Of a stretch of 64,000 bases of DNA, positions 51,341 through 64,000 are shown in pieces. The stretch is taken from the NCBI GenBank assembly GCA_009760855.2, contig WPIO01000011.1, positions 4,330,501-4,394,500 of the forward strand, read 5' to 3'. This DNA is from Cristatella mucedo (Eukaryota; Bryozoa; Phylactolaemata; Cristatellidae). The position numbers were made by a program, and so were the translations under genes. Under the pieces are notes generated by a model. The model ran no database searches and was not told the origin of the DNA. It saw only the letters and a list, made by a program, of their open reading frames with translations. The number at the start of each line of letters is the position of its first letter. Position 1 is the stretch's first letter.

Positions 51341-53532
51341 ACACGCAAATCGCCCCGTCTCTTCTCATTGGTCAGTGCCAGCTAGCCAATGAGCCGTGAA
51401 TACGACCTGACTCCCAATCGCCTAGCGAGTCGCGAGCGGCCAGCTCGTGTACCGAGCGGCCGCTAGCGAAACTCGCACAATCGCGCTCGCGAGATCGACA
51501 TGACCGACATGAGGAGCGACGACGAAGGGATCTATATTGCGATAAAAATCCTTGTTCGTACATCTCTGAAACGAGCACGCGCGAACCAGCCGAAAGGGCG
51601 AAGCTACTGCTGAGAAGCGAGCGGCACTTGTAGATTGAGCGAAGAAGCACGAGAGAAAGGAGACGGTAAAGAGCTTACGCTTGAGCAGGGAGCATTGCAC
51701 GCAAAACCAAAATAAAGCAGTGAGCACATTGAGCAACTGGCAGACTACGTTGCCGCCGGCGGAGACATCTCGGCCGGCGGTGTCGTCCCAGCGAATGGCG
51801 ACACCTGAAGTGGCAGCCGAAAACGGCAACGGAAATCGTGCACGCTCGCCCTGGCGGCGCCTCGCTCTCTCAGCGCCACGCCTCGGTGGCGGCGCTGCGT
51901 CCGTACTGCGGGTGACTATCCCTGTACCGAGAGCTGCAATAGTGGAGAAAAAGCGCATCGATACTCGGTCAGAGCCGGCGCGCAGCGAGCACTCGCGCAG
52001 CGATTCGAGTCCGATCGAGGTCTCGCGCGGCGTGCCTGTGAGCGGCGTCGGTCGCACGCGCGAGACCTCGAGGAGCCAAGGAAGGGTGACGGCCAGGTCG
52101 GTCGGTTGACCGCTGGCGTGTCTCGTGACCGTGTGCTGGTGTGGAAGGAGCACCCGCCGCCGAGAGGCCGGCGAGCGGTATTTCGAGAATCGGAGATCGG
52201 CGAGCGGAGATCAGCCAGCGCTGCTGCCCCTTCGTCGAGATCCGACTCGCGAGCGTCATCGAGGCGTTTCCAAGCCGGGTAGAGGCGACGCTGCGACGAC
52301 GTCGTTCACGAGGCGCACGGTGGCGGCGGCCGTCGCGTCTTCGGAGCGCTGGCCGATGCGCGCTCGATCCTCCGCGTCGTCGCCCGGAATCTTCTCGCGA
52401 GAGCGCCCCGGGACCCGGACACGGAGAGCTCTCGGGTTCGAATCTCACACTGGCGGTTTTTCGCCCAACTAGCCACACCCACAGCGATCGGGCAGTCCGC
52501 TGCGACAACGCTGCACTTGGAGAGACTCGGTAGCCTCGCAGGGTGCGTCAAAAAAAAATTTGTCGCCCCATCGGGAGAATACGTCATCGATTGTGAACTG
52601 GGCCCGTGCAAAGCACACCCCTCTTTTTTTATCGACTTCAAACCCACGCGCGGCAGCTGCGTTTTGACTCGGGCGGTGCCAGCTGCCGCTCCAACCACCA
52701 CCCCCCACCCGATGCGCCCCACTCTCGAGGCCAAGCTAGGCACGTGCTCTCGGAACGCTCGCAAATCTGTAGTCGACGCTTCTCTTACGGCGTTCCGGCG
52801 GCGCACGCCAGCTCGCGACGACGCGGGCGGACGCGCGGCCAGGAGTCGGCGCTAGGTATTGGGGAGTCCTGGCAAGCGAGCCGGCCGTCCGTTTCGACTC
52901 CGCCTCCGTTGACTCCGTGCCGACCGCAGAGCCCAACGCCACTCTCGTATGAAGCTGCGGCGGCGGCGAGGTAAAGTCAGGATGGCGCGAACGCGAACGA
53001 GTAGGCGTGGCCGAAGGAGGCCGCTCGCTCGCGGCCCAGTCTCAGCGAGGCGCGGCGCGGCTGCAGCGAGCTGCCGCTGCCTGCTGCGCCGCCAGCCGCA
53101 GCGAGGCGAGGCGGCCGCCGTGTCGCTTTTTTCTTTTCTCCTCCGGGCGGCTGCAATTATTTTTTCGGATCGCGTCGAGTAGCCGAATGCAAACAAATCA
53201 ATGGTTGCGGCATTGTTTCGTTTGAAGTGGCCGCAACTTGCGCTAACGAGGCAAACATCGCCGAGCCAAGCGGCGACGTTTGCCGTCGGATGTGCCGAGA
53301 GTCGCCGCGCCGAGCGGTTTAGCGCCGCTGCTTCCTCCTTTGCCCGGTCGAGCGCGGCCGGCCTACAGCGACGCGACGGCTGCCGAAGGCGCGGCAGCCG
53401 CCCGGCCTCGAGCGCGCTCCGGCCGCGTCCGAGCCGATGCTCGCCAGTCGGCGAGCGGCGGTTTGGTTTCGGCCGGCAGGTGGCGCGCCGCCACGGGCGC
53501 TCAGCGATACGGAAGAGCTTGAATAAGCCCTG

Positions 53533-53668
53533 GCTTGACGCGCGGGTGAGGTGCTCGCCTCTAACGACCGATGGATGTTGTGGGCACGAGCCCTGCGGCG
53601 TACTTTTATGTGCATCGCCTAGACAGAGAGATTGATTTCTCCTAGAGTGCTAGGCAAATGAATTTTTC
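53533..53668 (+). repeat. S1 SINE inside the CpG-rich block
   Basis: GTGAGGTGCTCGCCTCTAAC, TTGTGGGCACGAGCCCTGCG, GCATCGCCTAGACAGAGAGA and TCCTAGAGTGCTAGGCAAAT. Diverged but collinear with 63230-63360. Confidence 0.65.
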
Positions 53669-56314
53669 CATCCTTCCCACTTTTTGCGTGCGCCCCACAG
53701 CCAGCGACGCCACCGGTTGCCACCCGTTCGCCGCGGAGGACGGACGATCAGCTTACAGCCAGGCGGCCGACAGCCTCTACGCAACCAATGCATTTCCCAG
53801 CCGGTTTTCACTTAGCCGGCCACGAGGCATTGCGTCCACTCCAGGCAAGTCCTTCGGGGGCGTAACCTCAAAACAGCCGACGCACTCTCCCGCGAATGTT
53901 TAGGAAAAACAGGCGCTGCGGCGAGAGGAACCGGTGGACGCGCGATTGATTGCCTCACGACCTCGGGAAATGTCGCTTGGCTGATTTCGCGATTCGTACT
54001 GGGCTGCCTAAAATCGCTCCTTAATCGTCCAAGCACTCGCAGGGAAGCGCTCGCGACGACAGGCTATTACACGACGACCATCGTCGACTTGCACTTGGCA
54101 AGTCAGTTGCTCGCTCGCCACACCCGCGTCGCCGGGAAGCCGGAGTAGCGGGCGGGGGGGGGGGCGCGAAAAGCGGGCTCCCGTTGCTCGCTCGCTCGCC
54201 CGTTCGGCTGGCGTCGTCCATCGACGAAACGACCAGGAGCGGGCAGTCGCCGAAGCAGCTGACCAAGCCACGAAGGTCGAGGTCAAAAAGCAAGACGGAG
54301 TGGATTTCGCGCAGGAGCACGCGAGCTGGCGCGAGCGGCTCTTACAATATGTTGGCAGGTACCGGGCACTGGCCATACTGATCGAGCACCGGCTCCTGTC
54401 GCAGCGTGTACCTCCACGAAGCTGTCACTTCCGGCCGCGAGTAGCGCACGGAGTAGCCGGAGAAGGGTTCTGCAACGCGAACGGCGCCCGCTTTAAACCC
54501 GCCCAAACCGGAAGCGAATCGCTTTTGCTTTTGCTGCTGCCCTGGGCTCCGCCCGCTCGCGTAGCGGCTCGTCCTTCATTTGCAGAGGCGAAGAGGGTAG
54601 GGGTGGGCAGGTATGAGGTTCGCGCGGTTCTTAGCAGCTAAAACGGTACGGGCGGCTTGTAGGTGTGTCCTCACGACCGCTCGGCATTAGCTGGGCTTTT
54701 CAACGCGACGGCTAAGCGGCGCCGTCCGACCGGCGTACGAATAGTCGACCCCGGTTTAGCCAACGAACGCGACGAAGTAGTTCAGACTTCGCTCGCTCGG
54801 TTCTTCAGCAGCGCACAACTAGGCCGCCGGGCGCATGTTTGTCGGCGGGGCCACCTCGCGGTGGGTGCGACGGTCGCTGCAGACAGCAGGCAGCCTCCTG
54901 TCTGGCCGGAGCCGCGGGGCCGCCGTATGCAGCGCAGCGTGGCACCAGTAGTCCAGACTGCGTTCTCGCAGCCAGTCTATCCAGCAGATTGCGTCCGCGA
55001 GTCTCTACTCTCACCAGTTCACTTAGTGTCGAGCCTTCAGCTTGTGCCCGCGTGCGGGTCGCCGTCTTCCAATTAGCTGCTCGCGGGGCACTGGCACCTG
55101 CGCCACGAAAAGCCGGGTTTACACGACTCTGAGTCTTGCTTACTATCTGCTTCTTACCTACTTCTGTCTAACTTTGGTCTTCCTTATTGTAGGAAGTTTA
55201 CACGGTCGGTTTTCCTCTTGCAAGTCTTGCATTCTACTCGCTTCGCCCCGCCCCCGGTGTTCACGGGGAAAATTACTTTCGTTACGGAGGTAAGAAATGG
55301 CCCCCTTCATTGTAGCTCCCGGTGAATTTTTACCTTCCACGATTGCCTTTGTCGCCTGCCGCCTAACTATTCGATTCTTGTGCGGCCAACTCGTGGATAC
55401 CCATAAATAAATAAATAGGGATTCGCATGGGCTTCGATGATCTCGCCAGTCTAGTCGTCCTCAATGCTTTTCAAAGCGATGAAGAAGGCGTGCCCTAGAT
55501 GGCGCCTAAGGTCGGCCGTTTGCTAAGAGCGTTGCAGCCTAGGATGTTACACTGGAACGTTTGCTGCCGACTTTTCAAGGCCATAACGTAGGTGACTTAT
55601 TTACTTGTTAGCAGCGAACCACGTCACCACTGTCGTCCAAGCCACGCCGAGGGCGGCAGGAGCCTCAGGCGCGGAGCGCTCTCTGCTGCAGATCTCGCGT
55701 CTGCACGAGGGCGCGCTCAACGACCGCCAACAGGCTGCAGCATCCGCCGGAAGCTGCAGCCTGGGGACCGTCTGTGTACGCCGACCTCAGGCCATCTCTA
55801 CTCGGCGCCACTTAGCGTCTAAAGCTGGACTCTTTTCTCTGCAGCGCCGGTCCGCTGTAACGCTCAGTCGCGTTAATCGAAAGGAAAAGGGGTGCGGTCA
55901 GGCTGCCTAATCTTGCCGAATCGCAAAGCGTCGGACGCGATCGCGCGTGTTCGCGAAATCGGCACGTACTGGATGCGTCGGGTCTCTCGGTCGGCATCCT
56001 TCCCGCGGTTCTATTTAGAAAAGCGTCCCAGTCTTTCGACGTCCTCCTGCAACGTTCGATTTCCGGTAAGCTGCACGGCCTTGCATGACAAAGGCAAAGA
56101 GAAAAGGTGACGGACTGTCAGACAGACTGAGGGAGAGGGAAGAACATACAGGCGACCGGCGAGCGAGAGTAAGAGAGCGGCCGAGGCCAACACCAGTTGC
56201 TGGAAATATAAAATGCGAGCAGGCTAAAGAGGGGGAAAGTAACAAAAAAATTAATGCATGCGTGAAGCACCCTCGGAGAACTAAAGAAGTAGCGGCGAAT
56301 GCTTGTACGGCGAG

Positions 56315-56458
<144 letters not shown>

Positions 56459-56644
56459 GGGAAAAAGAGCGGTCGGGGCTGTGAGTAGAGAATGGGCAGC
56501 AGACGACGAGCTGCCGCGGCAGAAGAGGAGACGTGAATAGAAGAAAGGCTGACTTAGAGATTGAAGGCCGTCGACGCGTTTCTTCTCGCGCTTGCGCTGT
56601 GCAGTCCGAATATCGCTGCGAATACGCACGCATGCACCTCTCTC

Positions 56645-56697
56645 GAATACGCACGCACTTGGACACCCACACACGCACGCGCGCGAGGGCTCGCAAG

Positions 56698-56729
<32 letters not shown>

Positions 56730-56766
56730 AACACGCACACACGCGCGCACGCACGCACACACACAG
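56645..56766 (+). repeat. AC-rich microsatellite region
   Basis: Mixed ACACACGC and (AC)n runs, the longest at about 56710-56730. An alternating purine-pyrimidine tract. Confidence 0.85.
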
Positions 56767-56833
56767 ACGAGCGAATACCAAAATACCTCCCCAACCAAGC
56801 ACGCGCAAGTCTGAGCAAACGCTACGCGCTGTC

Positions 56834-57647
56834 TTACTCTAAGTCGGCAGACTTGTAGCTGTACTTCGACGCGGGAGGCCCCTCCTCAAGCAATTTTCGT
56901 CCTTGATCAGTTATAGGCTGTAAGAGGGCTGCGACAATGCGAACGATGGCTATCTGCTGCGACGACACGCTGAACGCTGTCTGCTGCGACGCGCTTCGAG
57001 CACCGAAGCCCGTCGTACCTACCAGGCTGTGCAGCTTTGAGGACGGCTGCTGAAGCAGGGTGCTCGTAGCCCTTCTGAAGTCATCTGCAAAGCGCGAAGC
57101 AGCGAGGCGGAATATTGTGCTTCCGCTTTGGTTCGAGAGCTCGGCAGGCAAGCAGGCAGGCCAATGGCGCCGGCCTAGCCCAGCCGAGTCGGGCCCTTTC
57201 GGCGGCTACTTTTAGGTTTGTAGGCTAGCTGATTTACCCGCCTCGTCTAGTACGGCGGCAGAAGAGCGTTGGCGGCTATCGCCACCGCTTCCAGCGGGCG
57301 ATCCTATAACGCCCGCTGCAGGATTTGAATCAGCGGCCAGGGTCGCGCGAAGAGCGAGCGCCTCACTTCCAGGGAGTGGGGTGGGGTAGGGGGGAGCGCA
57401 CGGATCGGGGGGGGGGGCACTTACCGGGGCCGAGGGTGGTGGACGTCCTGCAGTGCTCGTCGGGCAGCCGGTGCATGGACGTATCTCTGTCCATGTGTCT
57501 TATTGTCGGCAGGCGTGGATTGAAGATTCCATCCTTGACGGCGACCAGCTGCACTCGCCGCACGTCAGCATTCAGACGGCGATTGCCGAGTCCCAGTACT
57601 GTGGAGGCGCGCTCGAACGAGGCGGGATTGATAGCGGCCAGGCTCAT
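56834..57647 (-). CDS. Candidate two-exon gene, 157 aa, function unknown
   Basis: Exon 1 is 57647-57425, from ATG (MSLAAINPASFERASTVLGL) through RHMDRDTSMHRLPDEH to a strong donor CCCCG|GTAAGTG, phase 1. Exon 2 is 57084-56834 after CGCGCTTTGCAG. It restores frame (DDFRRATSTLLQQPSSKLHS, then SSQQIAIVRIVAALLQPITD, ending KYSYKSADLE and stop TAA). The composition is balanced, unlike the Arg-rich chance frames nearby. I do not recognise the family. The acceptor has a short pyrimidine tract, and exon 2 alone could be read from an upstream Met at 57151. The intron holds an S2 SINE. It is divergent from the gene at 58130. Confidence 0.4.
57218..57368 (-). repeat. S2 SINE
   Basis: The plus strand reads GCTAGCTGATTTACCCGCCT, GTACGGCGGCAGAAGAGCGT, GCCACCGCTTCCAGCGGGCG and GCAGGATTTGAATCAGCGGC, the S2 body reversed with CpG-rich changes. 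Confidence 0.6.
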
Positions 57648-58129
57648 ATTCGCCCGTCCGTTAGCGGCGTCAAAAGAAGTGACAAGCGATATGGTTAGCT
57701 CTCTCGAGCCGCTCTCCCTCTAACTCGAAATCCGTCGGCCTTAAGAGCAGCCGCCGGACGGTGCGGCGCCTCGTTCTAAAGCTGATCGCGGCTGGAGGCC
57801 GTTGCTGTTGGTTACCCGTTCCGGTGCGATTTGGCGTCGCGCAGATAACCGCGCAGACATGCTATATTGTATGGTGCTAGTTATTGGAATAGAAATCATG
57901 AGATGACTTACTAATTATATTAATAAAATTAAAATGTGATGTTTTCATAGCTATTGAATTTTCTTTCTCTGTATGCGCACTACTACTCGCGGGGCCCGAC
58001 TATGCCATACTGAGTGCGGCGGACTCCTGCGGAGGCGATTGTCTCCGCCGCGGTCCATTGGTCGGTGGCGCAGCAGGCGCGTGCTGTCATGCTCTGGATA
58101 TCGTCGCTGCTACTCCGGGAGACTGGACT
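57648..58129. promoter_or_regulatory. Candidate second divergent promoter
   Basis: A 482-bp gap between the minus-strand ATG at 57647 and the plus-strand ATG at 58130, at the edge of the CpG-rich block. An AT-rich core lies at 57880-57960. No TATA box is clearly positioned. Inferred from gene order only. Confidence 0.3.
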
Positions 58130-62908
<4,779 letters not shown>

Positions 62909-63225
62909 GTAAGCTTGTGCAGCAACTGCCGCTGCTGCTGCTGCTGGTTGCCTAGCCCACGTTACCGCCTGCTCCTGCCAGTGCCCACACACAACGTTGA
63001 ACTAGACAGCTGCAAGGCACCAAACTGCACCGAGTGGAAGCTGCTACTGCTATTGCTGCACGCTCATCATGGGAGCGAGTGAGTTGGTGAACTGGCAGCT
63101 CATTGGTTCGCTAGCAGGTGGCCTTTGTCGGCTGCAGTGCTGCCGATTCGCTGTAATCAGAGGCATTTCTTGTCCGCAGCATCCATAGCCGACGGATGCA
63201 CACATTGAACTCCATGGTTGTCAAG
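62909..63225. other. Intronic, CTG-rich, nothing recognised
   Basis: Short CTG runs at 62933-62947. No exon or repeat identified. Confidence 0.4.
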
Positions 63226-63229
63226 CTGG

Positions 63230-63360
63230 TTTGGCCCAGTGGTCAAGGTACTCGCCTCGACCAAGGTTTGGCCGAGGTCGTGGGCACGAGCCCTGTGGCA
63301 TATGTGAAGCGCCCGAATAGAGATTAAGTTCTTTTAGGGTGCTATACAAACGAATTATAT
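63230..63360 (+). repeat. S1 SINE, near full length
   Basis: GGTTTGGCCCAGTGGTCAAG, GTACTCGCCTCGACCAAGGT, GAGGTCGTGGGCACGAGCCC, GAAGCGCCCGAATAGAGATT, TTAGGGTGCTATACAAACGA and ATTATAT. It gives the clearest head-to-tail order of the family. The tail runs straight into a microsatellite. Confidence 0.85.
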
Positions 63361-63379
63361 ATATATATATATATATACA

Positions 63380-63433
<54 letters not shown>
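63357..63433 (+). repeat. (AT)n(AC)n(AT)n compound microsatellite
   Basis: About 20 bp AT, 28 bp AC and 25 bp AT. It starts at the S1 tail and so probably grew from it. Confidence 0.93.
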
Positions 63434-63444
63434 TATGTATTGCT

Positions 63445-63530
63445 TGTGCAGGCCTTAGCCCTGGGGTTTGGCGCCTCTGCTCTTCACGCCAGCTGGGTCG
63501 CGGGTTTGATTCATGCAGCCCCTACAATCA
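63445..63530 (+). repeat. S2 SINE head only
   Basis: GCAGGCCTTAGCCCTGGGGT, CTCTTCACGCCAGCTGGGTC and GCGGGTTTGATTCATGCAGC. The body is missing. Confidence 0.5.
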
Positions 63531-63602
63531 GCCAGCCGCAGCTCTGAGCCACGAGAGCTGCCATTCCCTCGATGGATCCCTGCTGCCGCTTCTGGGCAGC
63601 CA

Positions 63603-63652
63603 TTGCTTCACTGCTGCTGCATGCAAGACTGCATGCAGCAGCAGTGAAGCAA
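63603..63652. repeat. Perfect 23-bp-arm inverted repeat, 4-nt loop
   Basis: Left arm 63603-63625 begins TTGCTTCACTGCTGCTGC and right arm 63630-63652 ends GCAGCAGCAGTGAAGCAA, with loop AGAC. Every base of the 23-bp arms pairs. Confidence 0.97.
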
Positions 63653-64000
63653 CCCGTGTGAGAACTGCACCGCCATGGGCAGCCTGCCGCAGCCACCGCT
63701 TAGCGTGGCCTTTTTCTTCCGGTCGGCGTGGTGTAGCCGGCCAGGCGTATGCCCTGCCAGAGAGGGCGCTGCAGTAGCTGCTGCAGCAGCAGCTGCTGTG
63801 TGGCCCGAGCCCGGCTGCTTGTCAGTGAGCAAACACAGGCATATTAGCGAACAATGGTGTTCCTTAAACGTCAGTGCATGAATGCCGGCTGCTGCTGTCA
63901 ACAATGCTATCCGGATGAAATCATTCTGTGTTGTGCTCGAGCTCGTCATCCATTATATGTGGCTTTAGACCTGCCGTCACTGCCTGGTCGGGTGGCAGCA

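Noticed and set aside
51681-52109. 142-codon plus-strand frame as a possible first exon
   Set aside because: Arg/Ser/Ala-rich with no recognisable domain, and no supported splice partner was found.
51422-52153. 243-codon minus-strand open frame
   Set aside because: It lies in the CpG-rich block where stop codons are rare by composition. It overlaps a plus-strand frame of similar quality and shows no domain.

Overview
This is nuclear DNA from an animal, and I read it as an invertebrate. Both recognisable genes are split into many short exons by long, repeat-packed introns. The repeats are non-LTR retrotransposons, tRNA-derived SINEs, one Ty3/Gypsy fossil, one Tc1/mariner fossil and many microsatellites. 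Nothing visible fixes the phylum. There are no prokaryotic operons, ribosome binding sites or CRISPR arrays.

The left 46 kb is a head-to-head gene pair. On the minus strand (77-20090) lies BOP1, the ribosome-biogenesis WD40 protein. I could place 16 coding exons, and every junction keeps frame; the last coding exon(s) lie beyond the left edge. On the plus strand (20334-45603) lies a heat shock transcription factor of the HSF1 type. It has 11 coding exons that join into one uninterrupted 490-residue frame, with a DNA-binding domain, HR-A/B coiled coil, HR-C and acidic C-terminus. The two start codons are 243 bp apart, so they must share promoter DNA. The same divergent BOP1/HSF1 pairing is known in mammals, so this looks like ancient conserved microsynteny linking ribosome production and the proteotoxic stress response.

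The introns carry at least nine copies or fragments of one L2/CR1-like LINE (family A), two of them nearly identical and one keeping an intact reverse transcriptase frame. They also hold 3' pieces of a second LINE (family B), two tRNA-headed SINE families (S1, S2) with LINE-like tails, an unclassified repeat of about 1 kb (family C, four copies) and a repeat pair of about 400 bp (family D).

From 46.2 to 51.3 kb the DNA is intergenic, with SINEs and a decayed Ty3/Gypsy integrase at about 48.0-48.7 kb. From about 51.4 to 58.9 kb it becomes strikingly GC- and CpG-rich. At the right end of that block is a second, weaker divergent pair: a two-exon minus-strand candidate (56834-57647, 157 aa, unrecognised) and a plus-strand candidate starting at 58130. 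The plus candidate begins with a type II membrane anchor and splices in frame to an exon at 62745-62908, then continues out of the window. The right end also holds a perfect 236-bp (AG)n tract, a 16-bp minisatellite, and a perfect 23-bp-arm hairpin at 63603-63652.
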